Shown in pieces: positions 35,080-44,412 of a stretch of 64,000 bases of DNA (the first letter of the stretch is position 1; each line of letters opens with the position of its first letter). The DNA is from Treponema_C sp050320395. GTDB lineage: Bacteria > Spirochaetota > Spirochaetia > Treponematales > Treponemataceae. The notes beneath the pieces were generated by a model. That model was not told where the DNA came from. It worked only from the letters and a program-made list of their open reading frames with translations, and made no database searches. The DNA lies in assembly GCF_050320395.1 (NCBI RefSeq), contig NZ_CP144459.1, positions 2,480,001 through 2,544,000 on the forward strand. Direction: 5' to 3'. Both the position numbers and the translations under genes were made by a program.

Positions 35080-36252
35080 CTATTTTTGTTGAATCGACAA
35101 CCAGTAATCGCTCACGTCCCGCAGTTTATAATAGATTTCGGTTTTATCTATATCCTGAATATTAATTTCCGAAAGCGGAACGGGATCTACTCCTTCCACA
35201 TCATCGCGGAGGGGCCAGCCGCCGATCGTATTAAAGGGTTTAAAGCCTGCACCTTTGCCGTCCGCCTCCCCCATAAGCCAGCGTATCAACAATTTTGCTC
35301 CTGCAGGATGAGGCGCTTCGTTGACAATATACAAGGTATTTAAACCGGACAAACCCGTGTGCGGAGTAATTTGCGAAACAACCTGTAATGCATATCCCTT
35401 TTCTTTACGCTCACGCATTTTTGAAGAAGATGCATAGGCAATCGGAGGATTCTTTTGACCGCGCGTACCTACCGCTTCAACCATTTCCGAACTTGAACTT
35501 ATATAAACGGGATCATTTTCCATTAAGCGTTTAAGCAGTTCATAGCCGGCATTCTCAGTACCATGAAGTGTAATTTCTTCGCCGAAAACACGCTTATAGT
35601 CTTGGGCAAGTGCTTCGGCATCCAAAACAAGGCCGACATAAATACACATGTGAGAATGATTATCCAAGGGATTTGTAACAAGGATTCTTCCCTTCCATTC
35701 CGGCTTGGTTAAGTCCCACCAGCTGCTGATCGGAGGACCGTCAGGATAGGCTTCGTCATTATAGAACCATTCATTCAACTCCATATAAAACGGCATTGTC
35801 TTTTGGCAATATTTAGGATCGATATGTTTAATAATATCAGCCGGCTTATAAGTATGAAATTTTCCTTTTTGTACGTAATCAAGATATAGAGAGCCATCCT
35901 GATCTTTAATGTGAATTACATCGGCAGTTCGTACTCCCGAATCATATTCTCTGGAAATTTTTTCAAGGACTTCGTTTGTCGAAAGGTTATAAACTTCAAG
36001 GGTCAAACCGGGATATTGCTTTTCAAAACTGTCTTTTACTTTTTTCATACGTGATGAAATAGAATATATAACAACGGTTCCCTCTTTTTTTGCCTTTTCA
36101 TACAATTGTTCAGGCGTTTCATCTTCATAGAGAGCAACTTTTTTTGCCCAATCAGTCGTTTCTCGATTTTCGGGCTTTTCTTTTTTAGTGCAAGAAATTG
36201 TTCCTGCAATAAATATCGCCGCCACCAATACAATAAAAATTTTCCTTTTCAT
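35080..36252 (-). CDS. Fbp/Afu-type substrate-binding lipoprotein, tandem copy 4
   Basis: 390 residues, lipobox AGTISC, and a signal peptide unlike the other three (MKRKIFIVLVAAIFIAG). It is closest to the ATPase gene, 14 bases away, and may be the founding copy from which the others arose. Variable loop: SSSSEMVEAVGTRGQKNPP. AAGGAGG precedes the ATG. The conserved ALQVVSQITPHTGLSGLN block is shared with the others and could hold ligand contacts. Confidence 0.86.
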   Translation of the reverse strand: MKRKIFIVLVAAIFIAGTISCTKKEKPENRETTDWAKKVALYEDETPEQLYEKAKKEGTVVIYSISSRMKKVKDSFEKQYPGLTLEVYNLSTNEVLEKISREYDSGVRTADVIHIKDQDGSLYLDYVQKGKFHTYKPADIIKHIDPKYCQKTMPFYMELNEWFYNDEAYPDGPPISSWWDLTKPEWKGRILVTNPLDNHSHMCIYVGLVLDAEALAQDYKRVFGEEITLHGTENAGYELLKRLMENDPVYISSSSEMVEAVGTRGQKNPPIAYASSSKMRERKEKGYALQVVSQITPHTGLSGLNTLYIVNEAPHPAGAKLLIRWLMGEADGKGAGFKPFNTIGGWPLRDDVEGVDPVPLSEINIQDIDKTEIYYKLRDVSDYWLSIQQK

Positions 36253-36265
36253 GAATCTTTCCTCC

Positions 36266-37381
36266 TTATTTTGAAAGCTTAATGATATTTCCCGTTACAT
36301 CATCAAAAACATTTATATGATCCGGATCAATTTTTAAATGAACGGTATCATTACTGCGGTAATTACTGATACCCAGTTCTTTTGCAAGAAGAGTGGATTT
36401 ATCCGCTTTTAACTGTATTAAAGTTTCAGAACCGGCAGGCATACTCGTATAAACCGCAGCAGGAATTCCGGCTTCCCCCCTATTCTGTAAAATTGCAATT
36501 TGTTCGGGACGAATGCCGAGTTGACAATCAAACGGTGTAGTTGGAAGTTCGGAAATAAAATCGGCAGGACTAAAGATGAATTTTCCAAAATCGGATACGG
36601 CAATAATTTTACCGTCATAAAGCTCAGCCCGTGCTTTTAATAAATTAATACGCGGATTACCGATAAAATCGGCGACACGTAAATTTAACGGATTGTTATA
36701 AACATTCATCGGTGAATCAACCTGTGCTAAAACTCCTTCGAAAAAAATTGCAATACGTGTGGACATGGTTAAAGCTTCGACTTGATCATGGGTTACATAG
36801 ATTACCGTTGTTCCCAACTCTTCGTGCAAACGTTTTATCTCCGAACGCATATCTACGCGTAATTTTGCATCGAGATTAGAAAGCGGCTCATCAAGAAGAA
36901 GCAAGTCAGGTTCCGAAACAATTGCCCGTGCAATCGCAACCCGTTGCTGCTGTCCTCCTGAAAGCTCGGACGGATAGCGTTTTATAAATTCTTCTATCCT
37001 CATCCGTTCAAGTGCATTCTGAACCTTTTTTTTAATTTCATCCCGCGGAATACGTTTTACCGTCAAACCGAAGGCAACGTTATCAAATACGGTCATATGC
37101 GGCCAAAGGGCATAACTTTGAAAAACAAGATTAAGGCCGCGTTTGGACGGCGGGGCAAAATAATATTCTTCAGCATTAACAATCTCTTCACCCGCCATTA
37201 AAATCCGGCCGGTTTGCGGTTTTTCCAAACCGGAAACAACCCGCAGCGTTGTGGTTTTTCCGCAGCCGGAAGGCCCTATCAACGTCATAAATTCACCGTC
37301 ATTTATCGTAAGATCCAAGTCCTTTAATACATGATTTTTTCCGTAAAATTTATTTATTTTTTTCAATTCTATCTTACTCAT
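36266..37381 (-). CDS. ABC transporter ATP-binding protein, FbpC/PotA type
   Basis: 371 residues. Walker A GPSGCGKTT at 36-44, signature LSGGQQQRVAIARAI, Walker B LLLLDEPLSNLDAKLR, switch His in YVTHDQVEALT, then a C-terminal TOBE-like domain (about 240-371). It begins one base after the permease stop, with GGAGG upstream, so translation is coupled. It powers the double permease for all four binding proteins. By the neighbouring phosphatases its cargo is more likely a phosphorylated organic compound than iron. Confidence 0.92.
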   Translation of the reverse strand: MSKIELKKINKFYGKNHVLKDLDLTINDGEFMTLIGPSGCGKTTTLRVVSGLEKPQTGRILMAGEEIVNAEEYYFAPPSKRGLNLVFQSYALWPHMTVFDNVAFGLTVKRIPRDEIKKKVQNALERMRIEEFIKRYPSELSGGQQQRVAIARAIVSEPDLLLLDEPLSNLDAKLRVDMRSEIKRLHEELGTTVIYVTHDQVEALTMSTRIAIFFEGVLAQVDSPMNVYNNPLNLRVADFIGNPRINLLKARAELYDGKIIAVSDFGKFIFSPADFISELPTTPFDCQLGIRPEQIAILQNRGEAGIPAAVYTSMPAGSETLIQLKADKSTLLAKELGISNYRSNDTVHLKIDPDHINVFDDVTGNIIKLSK

Positions 37382-37382
37382 A

Positions 37383-39197
37383 TTATCCTCCTATTCCTGA
37401 TGAAAGATCCGCATTGCTGATAAGATTTGTAATAAGATACACCAGCAATACAATGGCAAACATAATAACCGCAACAACATTGGAAAATTGCGGGAAATTA
37501 CCGTTCGCATACGAAAATGCCATATAAGGCAATGTTCCCAATTTCGGCGTAATTACAAGAATAATCAAATCCAGCTCTTTCATAATGCTGATAAAGATAA
37601 GCATAAAGCCGGACAAAAAACCCGCCTTTGAAAGAGGAAACACAATCCGTGCAAATCTTTTTGCGAAAGACGCACCTGCAATTACCGCAGCCTCTTCAAG
37701 CTCAATGCCTATTTGAAGCATATTACTCGTACCGGCACGACAGGAAAACGGCAAATGTTTTACCACACTGACCAATACCAGTAATGCAAATGTGCCGTAA
37801 AGAGACGGAAGTAACAAATGCGGCCGGGAAAACATTGAAAGATAAATAGCTCCGAATGCAATTGACGGAATCAAATACGGTAAAAAGGTTAACTGTTCAA
37901 CGGCTCGTCCGGAAACAGTCCCCCGCCCGCGGGACACAATGTAACCTAAAAGTTGTCCGCAAACGGTAGCTACAATTGCAGTTGTAAATACAAGGCGTAG
38001 GGTATTCCAAACACTTTGCCAAAAGATGGGATTCTTAAATACACCGGGTTCATTTTCAAAAATCATGGGATTGGGATTTCCGATCCAATAATGGAGTGTA
38101 AAGTTTGCTAATGAGTAGTCTCCGCCTTTTAACATAAAAGTCTGTAACAACAAGATCAACAACGGCAAAAAAACACCTATACCGATAAAGAGGAGTAAAA
38201 CAAATAAGATAGGATATTTTGCTTTTCCCAATGCTATGGGCGTGGTTCGTCCGCCCTTGCCTCCTATAGTAGCAAAAGATTTTCGTGAACCGATAACCAA
38301 TTGATTAACGTACACCGTTATTGCGGCAATTGAAATTAAAATTAAACTCATAGCAAAACCGGTATTGGTTTGCCGCTGTCGTATATTTGAATAGAGCATT
38401 GTAGAAATTGTATAATAATTTATTTTCATTCCGAGAAAGGCGGGAACACCGAATGTACCGATTGACTTTGAAAAGGTTAAAATAAATGATGAAAGCAAAG
38501 CCGGAAGAATTAACGGAAACGTAATTTTTCGTAAAATCTTTACTTTACCGGCACCGACAATTTCTCCCATTTCTTCAAGCTCGCTGTTGATTGAACGCAA
38601 GGCTGCCGACACAAGCAAATACGAATAAGCATAATAATGAAGAGACAATACTAATATAATAGCAATGGGACCGTATGCAAGCCAATCCGGCACGGAAATA
38701 CCCATAGCGGAAAGGAATCCCGAAGAACCTCCCACACGTTCGTTTTTAAAGACTGTCAACCATGCCAATGACTTACACCAGGAAGGCAGCATATACGGAA
38801 TGATTACAATAAGGGAAAGTACTTTTTTCCACGGAAGATCGGTACGAATCATCAGCCACGCTAAAGTTGAGCCGAAAAGAATGGAAATTACGGAAACACT
38901 CATCCCTATTAATAATGAATTCCGCAATGGAACATATAAAAGCGATTTGCTTAAATTTGAAAATAATACTCGCTTCCAATGAAATAGAGTAAAATCCCCT
39001 GCTTCCGCACCGCGAATTTGACGAAGATCCGCCTGTGATACTAAAAAGGTTGTTTTAATCATCTCAAACAACGGAACCAAAATCAAATACGATAACGCAA
39101 TCAATGCTAAAATAACAATTATATTATAGGGGTTTGTTACGGCTTCGTGCATTCGATTTTTTAGTCTACGTAAATTTGAATAAGAACAATCATTCAT
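37383..39197 (-). CDS. double-domain ABC permease, FbpB/AfuB type
   Basis: 604 residues with about twelve membrane segments: two permease domains in one chain, as in FbpB/AfuB. Each half has a coupling loop (SELEEMGEIVGAGKVKILRKITFPL and IELEEAAVIAGASFAKRFARIVFPL). One gene thus gives the complete pore. The start at 39197 overlaps the HAD gene by eight bases. AfuABC of Actinobacillus, a system of the same architecture, imports hexose phosphates. Confidence 0.9.
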   Translation of the reverse strand: MNDCSYSNLRRLKNRMHEAVTNPYNIIVILALIALSYLILVPLFEMIKTTFLVSQADLRQIRGAEAGDFTLFHWKRVLFSNLSKSLLYVPLRNSLLIGMSVSVISILFGSTLAWLMIRTDLPWKKVLSLIVIIPYMLPSWCKSLAWLTVFKNERVGGSSGFLSAMGISVPDWLAYGPIAIILVLSLHYYAYSYLLVSAALRSINSELEEMGEIVGAGKVKILRKITFPLILPALLSSFILTFSKSIGTFGVPAFLGMKINYYTISTMLYSNIRQRQTNTGFAMSLILISIAAITVYVNQLVIGSRKSFATIGGKGGRTTPIALGKAKYPILFVLLLFIGIGVFLPLLILLLQTFMLKGGDYSLANFTLHYWIGNPNPMIFENEPGVFKNPIFWQSVWNTLRLVFTTAIVATVCGQLLGYIVSRGRGTVSGRAVEQLTFLPYLIPSIAFGAIYLSMFSRPHLLLPSLYGTFALLVLVSVVKHLPFSCRAGTSNMLQIGIELEEAAVIAGASFAKRFARIVFPLSKAGFLSGFMLIFISIMKELDLIILVITPKLGTLPYMAFSYANGNFPQFSNVVAVIMFAIVLLVYLITNLISNADLSSGIGG

Positions 39198-39954
39198 ATG
39201 CTTTCACTCCCTTTTCTTTTTCAAGAATTGTTACAATTTCACTTAAATCTTTAATAAGATAATCCGCCTCGGTTTCATCACCGGTTAATCGTTGCTCCTC
39301 CTCTGCATATGATTTAATTCTGAACGTCATTCCATACCCTGCAGCACGGGCACCTTTGACATCCTTATCAATCGTGTCACCGACATACGCACATTCCGCT
39401 GCCTGCACATTGAGGTCTCGAGCGGCAATTTGAAACAGAATCGGGTCCGGTTTTTTAAAACCGTGCAAACTCGAAAGTCCCACATACTCAAAAAAATCAA
39501 AGATTTTATATTCATGTAGCGTCCACAAAACCTGCACAAGCGAAGGAGTGTTACTGATAACGCCCAGTTTATATCCGGCTTTTTGTAAAGCAGTCAACAT
39601 CTCGACTGCATGAGGACGCAATTCACGGTGATGAAAGTGGGTTTCCCATATATGGGTCAGTCTTTCACTGATAGCTTGTAAAATACGTCTGTCAATTTCC
39701 GGATAATCACGCAAACGATATTTATCCCAAACCTCAAAGGGCATTAATTCGATATTATTCTCGTCGCTGAATTTTTTATAATCCCCGTATGATCGAATAA
39801 CCTTTTCGGAAAATTCGGCAGGGTCGCACTCAAGGGTAATACCGTGACGCTTCATATACTCCAATAAAGTTTTTGCATTTTCCAATCGTGTTTCGGGAGT
39901 ATTGTAAATATCCTCAAGAGTTCCTCCCATGTCAAAAATTACAGCTTTGATCAT
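39190..39954 (-). CDS. HAD-superfamily hydrolase (subfamily IA)
   Basis: 254 residues. Motif I is VIFDMGGTLED (Asp nucleophile near residue 8), a helical cap follows, motif II is LGVISNTPS, and motifs III-IV are KKPDPILFQIA and AYVGDTIDKDVKGARAAG. Motif I has Gly where most phosphatases have the second Asp (DxD), which is unusual though known in some HAD groups. Start 39954 has AAGGAGG about nine bases upstream. Sitting in the transporter operon, it could dephosphorylate the imported ester in the cytoplasm. Confidence 0.85.
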   Translation of the reverse strand: MIKAVIFDMGGTLEDIYNTPETRLENAKTLLEYMKRHGITLECDPAEFSEKVIRSYGDYKKFSDENNIELMPFEVWDKYRLRDYPEIDRRILQAISERLTHIWETHFHHRELRPHAVEMLTALQKAGYKLGVISNTPSLVQVLWTLHEYKIFDFFEYVGLSSLHGFKKPDPILFQIAARDLNVQAAECAYVGDTIDKDVKGARAAGYGMTFRIKSYAEEEQRLTGDETEADYLIKDLSEIVTILEKEKGVKAYE

Positions 39955-39983
39955 CTCAAAATTCCTCCTTACAAGTTCAAGCT

Positions 39984-40985
39984 TTAAAACACGCAAAAAT
40001 CGGCAACAATTGCATCATGGTCCGAAATTTGAGTTCCCTGCCATTCGGCATATTTATTTTTTGTTCCCAATTTATTTTCATCAAAGATAGCAGTAATTAC
40101 ATGCGGATTTGTACCGGTACAACCGCGTGCAAAAAACCAATCCAAGTTAAGAAGTAAATCTTTTTCCCCCTGGATCGGTTTGCGCCGTGTAGTTTTATCA
40201 ATCAAATTACAACAGGTATAATCAAAGCCGTGTTGAGCGGCATAAAGTAAAAGCGGTTCTATTTTTTCAACTTCACGTATACGGCGTTTTTGTTCCGCCG
40301 GATTGCGTGCAAGCATAGGAGCTTCATTATTATCGGCACCGTTCATACAGTTTGTGTTCATATCACCGCCGATAATTACCGGGATATTACCGAAAAAAGC
40401 TTCCACACCCTCTAGAAGACATTTCATCTGTTTTAAACGCCCGTCAGGCGTTGTGCGATTTTCAAGATGAGCGCTTGAAAGACCGATTTTTTTACCGTTC
40501 CACTCAACTGCCGCACATACGGCATTCCGGCTTCCGGAACGCGGCTGTTCACTGTGCTGCCAATTGTAAACGCTCGGCAGCCGAATTACCTTTGACTCAA
40601 GGATCGGGAGACGGGAGAATATTACATTACCGTGTAATCCTTCTTTATTTTCACTATCAGGGGTTTTTAAATAAGCGAATTCAATACCGTAAGCATAATT
40701 AAAGCCGTTTTTTTCAGCAATAAGAGCGGCAATATTTCGATTTTCGGTACGTTTCATGCCCCAATCGACTTCATTGGCGAGAATAACATCGGTATTTTTA
40801 AGCAACGGATGTTCCCTTAGATAGATTAAAAGAGGTTCAATTCCAAAACCTCTTTCTATATTAAAAACAACAATCCGTAATTTTTCAGTTGAAATATTTC
40901 TCGAGGATATATGATTAACAACGACAACTTCATTTAATATTGAATCTGAAGCTATCGCATTTTGAAGAGATAGAAAATCCGACAT
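39984..40985 (-). CDS. endonuclease/exonuclease/phosphatase (EEP) family hydrolase
   Basis: 333 residues with the complete EEP metal-dependent site: RIVVFNIERG (Asn), ILANEVDWG (Glu), GNVIFSRLPI, LSSAHLENRT (His), IGGDMNTN (Asp, Asn), LDWFFARG and SDHDAIVADF (Asp-His). The family includes inositol polyphosphate 5-phosphatases, sphingomyelinases and DNases. No signal peptide is seen, so it acts in the cytoplasm. GGAGG lies inside the end of the preceding small gene and its ATG overlaps that stop by one base (TGATG). Context favours a small organophosphate over DNA as substrate. Confidence 0.85.
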   Translation of the reverse strand: MSDFLSLQNAIASDSILNEVVVVNHISSRNISTEKLRIVVFNIERGFGIEPLLIYLREHPLLKNTDVILANEVDWGMKRTENRNIAALIAEKNGFNYAYGIEFAYLKTPDSENKEGLHGNVIFSRLPILESKVIRLPSVYNWQHSEQPRSGSRNAVCAAVEWNGKKIGLSSAHLENRTTPDGRLKQMKCLLEGVEAFFGNIPVIIGGDMNTNCMNGADNNEAPMLARNPAEQKRRIREVEKIEPLLLYAAQHGFDYTCCNLIDKTTRRKPIQGEKDLLLNLDWFFARGCTGTNPHVITAIFDENKLGTKNKYAEWQGTQISDHDAIVADFCVF

Positions 40986-41149
40986 CAATCTCCTCCCTTA
41001 TCTTTTTTATCGATATACAAATCCTGCATAAACGATAACTTCTCGATCGGAAGAGTTCTACAGAAGTCGTTGATATAATAATTTTTACAATAAACTGTTA
41101 TACCGGCAGTATTTTCCGGAATAACACAACTTAATATCCTCCTTTCCAT
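40985..41149 (-). CDS. 54-residue hypothetical protein
   Basis: A small open frame with a good AAAGGAG before ATG 41149 and a stop that overlaps the EEP gene start (TGATG). The protein contains three Cys and is charged at its end (YIDKKDKGGD). I do not recognise it. It may be a real small protein or a leader that couples translation into the EEP gene, whose ribosome-binding site lies in its last codons. It is the first gene of the four-binding-protein operon. Confidence 0.55.
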   Translation of the reverse strand: MERRILSCVIPENTAGITVYCKNYYINDFCRTLPIEKLSFMQDLYIDKKDKGGD

Positions 41150-41191
41150 TTGCTCTCCTTTCAATTTTATACCGGTCTTCGATCTGTTCAT

Positions 41192-41220
41192 AAAATATGA
41201 CACAGACAAAATACTTACAA
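41192..41220 (-). promoter_or_regulatory. probable promoter of the organophosphate transporter operon
   Basis: Minus-strand TTGTAA (41220-41215) and TATTTT (41197-41192) with 17-bp spacing, 43 bases before the 54-residue gene. Matches are moderate. The rest of 41221-41345 shows nothing further. Confidence 0.4.
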
Positions 41221-41345
41221 TATTAAATACAAGGCGCAAATCAACTAGCAACTAAAATGTAATTAATGAAATATTCTTTTTTTTATCGAAATAATTCTCC
41301 CTCAATTAATTTTATCGTTAATCCGTATTACGGACAAAACGAACA

Positions 41346-41390
41346 AAAAAACCGGGATTGATACACAGTCGGGGCGGTATCAATCACCGG
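41346..41390 (-). terminator. terminator of the iolB-iolD-iolG operon
   Basis: GATTGATAC 41356-41364 pairs with 41377-41385, extended by CCGG 41352-41355 with 41387-41390. Seven T follow on the minus strand (41345-41351). It separates the iol operon from the transporter operon. Confidence 0.8.
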
Positions 41391-41405
41391 CAGCGATACC
41401 CGTTC

Positions 41406-42419
41406 TCAGCTTTTTACTTTTACGGGAACGCCTTCCTTATCGCTCGATTCCTGTGCAGCAAGCGCAATGAGAACCGGCTGCAAGCCGTCAAAGGCACCGA
41501 CAGAGGGATTTTTTTTCTTTAAGCAGGCATCGACAAATTCTTTCGCTTCCAAAATATAGGCATCGTTATAGCGCTCAAGAAAAAAATGCAGGGGTTTTTC
41601 GCGGTTAACGCCTTTTTCGCTGTATACAACCGTATTGTTTGCCGTTTCGTTGTCGGCGATTATCTGCCCTTTTGAGCCGAACACTTCAACACGCTGATCA
41701 TAACCGTACGAAGACTGGCGGCAGTTGTCTATAACGCCCAAGGTACCGTTTGCAAAGCGCAGGGTAATAACGCAGGTGTCCACATCGCCCGCTTTTCCGA
41801 TAGCCGGATCTACCAAACAGGTTCCCACTGCGCTTACTTCCGTAACTTCGCTTCCGGAAAGATAGCGCATCATATCGAAATCGTGAATGGTCATATCGGC
41901 GTAAATACCGCCTGAAACCTTTATGTACTCGACCGGAGGCGGAGCGGGGTCGCGTGAAGTAATTTTTATAACGCGCACTTGACCGACCTCTCCTTTTTTA
42001 ACGGCTTCTTTTACACGGCGGAAATTGCGGTCAAAGCGGCGGTTAAAGCCTACCTGATACCTTACTCCGCTTTTTTCGACAATATCGAGTACCGATTTTA
42101 TTTTCTTTATATCGTGGTCTATCGGCTTTTCGCAAAAGATATGTTTTCCCGCTTTTGCCGCCGCAATCGAAATTTCCGAATGGGTGTCGGTTGAAGAGCA
42201 GATAAAAACCGCGTCAACGTTGGGGTCGGCCAAAAGATCGGCATAATTATCGTACACCGACGCAACCCCTAAAGAAGCGGCAAGCTCTTGTGCATATTTT
42301 TTATTTACATCGGATATAGCTGTAAGCTTTGCTCCCGGAACCCGTGTTGCCAAATTGGAAGCATGAAGCTTTCCGATACGACCGGCGCCTATAACGCCGA
42401 TTTTTAATTCCTTTTTCAT
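41406..42419 (-). CDS. iolG: inositol 2-dehydrogenase
   Basis: 337 residues of the GFO/IDH/MocA family, oxidising myo-inositol to scyllo-inosose with NAD. Rossmann motif KIGVIGAGRIGKLHASNL; CEKPI with the catalytic Lys (about residue 97); YADMTIHDFDMMRYL with the Asp-His pair near 172-176. AGGAGGAAAG precedes the ATG. It is the third gene of iolB-iolD-iolG, which fixes the substrate better than sequence alone; family members also act on other sugars and inositol isomers. Confidence 0.9.
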   Translation of the reverse strand: MKKELKIGVIGAGRIGKLHASNLATRVPGAKLTAISDVNKKYAQELAASLGVASVYDNYADLLADPNVDAVFICSSTDTHSEISIAAAKAGKHIFCEKPIDHDIKKIKSVLDIVEKSGVRYQVGFNRRFDRNFRRVKEAVKKGEVGQVRVIKITSRDPAPPPVEYIKVSGGIYADMTIHDFDMMRYLSGSEVTEVSAVGTCLVDPAIGKAGDVDTCVITLRFANGTLGVIDNCRQSSYGYDQRVEVFGSKGQIIADNETANNTVVYSEKGVNREKPLHFFLERYNDAYILEAKEFVDACLKKKNPSVGAFDGLQPVLIALAAQESSDKEGVPVKVKS

Positions 42420-42488
42420 CTTTCCTCCTAAGGGGATAAAGAGCCGGTTCTAATACCGGATTTTAATCCCTTCGTTTATAAACCCGGT

Positions 42489-44411
42489 TTAATATTTGCG
42501 GGCGGTTTTTATATGTTCAAGCTGCTCGCGGCAGGCATCCTTATTCGCTTTACGATTCGATACTTCGGCAAAGCCTACCCGCCACCATGAACCGTAGCCG
42601 TCAGTCATCGATTTGGGCAGTACCTTAATATCAAAAAGAACCGGAACATCTTTTACTCTTTTTGCTTCGCTAAGGGCTTTTTTCAAATCTTCTTCGGTAC
42701 GGATCGTCCAAGCCTTTGCCCCGTAACCGCGGGCAATCGCGGCATAGTCAACGTGTAAAAAATCACCCTTGTGCCGGTTATCATCGGAACGGTAGCGCAA
42801 TTCGGTGCAAAGGGTTTCATTGCCCTGTCCGACTTGTAAGTTATTGATACAGCCGAAACTCGCATTGTCGAATAAACACACGTTGATTTTTTTGCGTTCC
42901 TGTACGGCAGTCAGCAATTCCGAATGAAGCATAACAAAGCTGCCGTCGCCGGCCATCGAATATACTTCTTTTTCGGGTTCGGCAATCTTTACACCCAAGG
43001 CCCCGGAAACTTCATAACCCATGCACGAATAACCGTATTCCATATTATAGGTGTCGACTGCACGGGGACGCCACATACGCTGCATACAGCCGGGCAAACT
43101 TCCCGATGCGCCGATAACGACCGCGTTTTTATCGGTTAATGTATTTATAAGAGCGAGCGCTCGGGTTTGCGTTAAGCTTGTGCCGACATTTTTTGCAAAG
43201 CGTTTTGCCGATGCCGCATTGGCGTCATTGATGTTCGGCACATAATCCGAGCCGGCACACAACGAATCCAAGCGGTCAAGCTCCTGAATCCACTTGTCTT
43301 TTGCCGCCTTAATATCGTCATCATACGAAGCCTTATAGCCTTTTAAGAGCTTTTTTAATTCTTTTAAAGCACTCTTTGCATCGGCGACAACCTGCACCGC
43401 ATCGAGCTTTGCGGCTTGAAAGGCGGATATATTGATATTTACAAAGCGCGCTTTTTCATTAAACAGCCATTTGGAAGATGTCGTAAAATCGGTATAACGG
43501 GTTCCCACGCCGATAATGAGGTCGGCATCTTTGGCAATTTCGTTTGCGCAGGAAGTTCCCGTAACGCCGATACCGCCGAGATTATAAAAATCGCTCCATA
43601 CAACCGCGCTTTTCCCCGCTTGCGTTTCGCCGAAGGGAATGCCGAAAGTTTTTGAAAAGGATGCAAATTCGGCATGAGCTTCCGAATAGCGCACACCGCC
43701 GCCGCAAATCAGCATGGGGCGCTTAGCCTTTTTAATGAGTTCGGCAGCCCGTTCCAACGCTTCTTTTTCCGCAGGACGGCGGCCGATATAATGCACACGT
43801 TTTTCAAAAAACGAAACGGGATAATCGTATGCTTCGCCTTCGGTATCCTGCGGCAAAGCTATACAAACCGCGCCCGTGTCGGCAGGATCGGTTAATACGC
43901 GGAAAGCGTTTATCAAAGCCGACATAAGCTGTTCGGGACGCACGATACGGTCCCAGTACTTACACACGGGGCGGAACGCATCGTTCGTTGAAAGCGATAA
44001 ATCGTGAGATTGCTCTATTTGCTGTAAAACGGGATCCGGCTGACGGCAGGCATACACATCGCCGGGTAATAAAAGTACGGGAATATTATTCGCCGTAGCC
44101 GTAGCCGCAGCGGTTACCATATTGGCAGCACCCGGCCCGACCGAAGAGGTTACGGCAAATATCTGCTTGCGCTTGCTTTGCTTTGCAAAGGCGACCGCGG
44201 CATGAGCCTGCCCCTGCTCGTTTTTTCCCTGATAGATTTCGAGGCGCTTTGCTTCCTGACTGACAGCCTGTCCCAAACCGACGACATTTCCGTGTCCCGG
44301 CAGCATAAATATACCCCTTACAAAGGGCTGCTCCTTATTATCCCAACATATGTACTGATTTTCCAAAAACCGTACCAAGGCTTGCGCCGTTGTCAAGCGT
44401 ACCGTATCCAT
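42489..44411 (-). CDS. iolD: 3D-(3,5/4)-trihydroxycyclohexane-1,2-dione hydrolase
   Basis: A 640-residue thiamine diphosphate enzyme that opens the inositol-derived ring to 5-deoxy-glucuronate. N-terminal RLTTAQALVRFLENQY and GIFMLPGHGNVVGLGQA are typical of IolD, followed by VTSSVGPGAANMVTAAATA. The cofactor motif is SMAGDGSFVMLHSEL with FDNASFGCINNLQ. It starts at 44411, one base after the iolB stop, with AGAGG inside iolB. Length is normal for IolD. Confidence 0.94.
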   Translation of the reverse strand: MDTVRLTTAQALVRFLENQYICWDNKEQPFVRGIFMLPGHGNVVGLGQAVSQEAKRLEIYQGKNEQGQAHAAVAFAKQSKRKQIFAVTSSVGPGAANMVTAAATATANNIPVLLLPGDVYACRQPDPVLQQIEQSHDLSLSTNDAFRPVCKYWDRIVRPEQLMSALINAFRVLTDPADTGAVCIALPQDTEGEAYDYPVSFFEKRVHYIGRRPAEKEALERAAELIKKAKRPMLICGGGVRYSEAHAEFASFSKTFGIPFGETQAGKSAVVWSDFYNLGGIGVTGTSCANEIAKDADLIIGVGTRYTDFTTSSKWLFNEKARFVNINISAFQAAKLDAVQVVADAKSALKELKKLLKGYKASYDDDIKAAKDKWIQELDRLDSLCAGSDYVPNINDANAASAKRFAKNVGTSLTQTRALALINTLTDKNAVVIGASGSLPGCMQRMWRPRAVDTYNMEYGYSCMGYEVSGALGVKIAEPEKEVYSMAGDGSFVMLHSELLTAVQERKKINVCLFDNASFGCINNLQVGQGNETLCTELRYRSDDNRHKGDFLHVDYAAIARGYGAKAWTIRTEEDLKKALSEAKRVKDVPVLFDIKVLPKSMTDGYGSWWRVGFAEVSNRKANKDACREQLEHIKTARKY

Positions 44412-44412
44412 C

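Larger units (their letters stand above)
31445..36252 (-). repeat. four tandem copies of a binding-lipoprotein gene
   Basis: Four about 1.2-kb units in head-to-tail order encode proteins of 390-395 residues that share long identical blocks. Even the intergenic spacers match: the last codons (WLSIQQK), a 20-30 base spacer and an AAGGAGG site recur. This is local gene amplification followed by divergence, the second copy (32656-33843) being the most different. Confidence 0.9.

Noticed and set aside
31445..36252. Reading the four binding proteins as ferric iron transporters
   Set aside because: The fold is shared with iron-binding FbpA, but the adjoining phosphatases make organic phosphates the better guess; iron is not excluded.
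36266..39197. Possible fusion error in the double-length permease
   Set aside because: Two permease domains in one chain are normal for FbpB/AfuB-type proteins.
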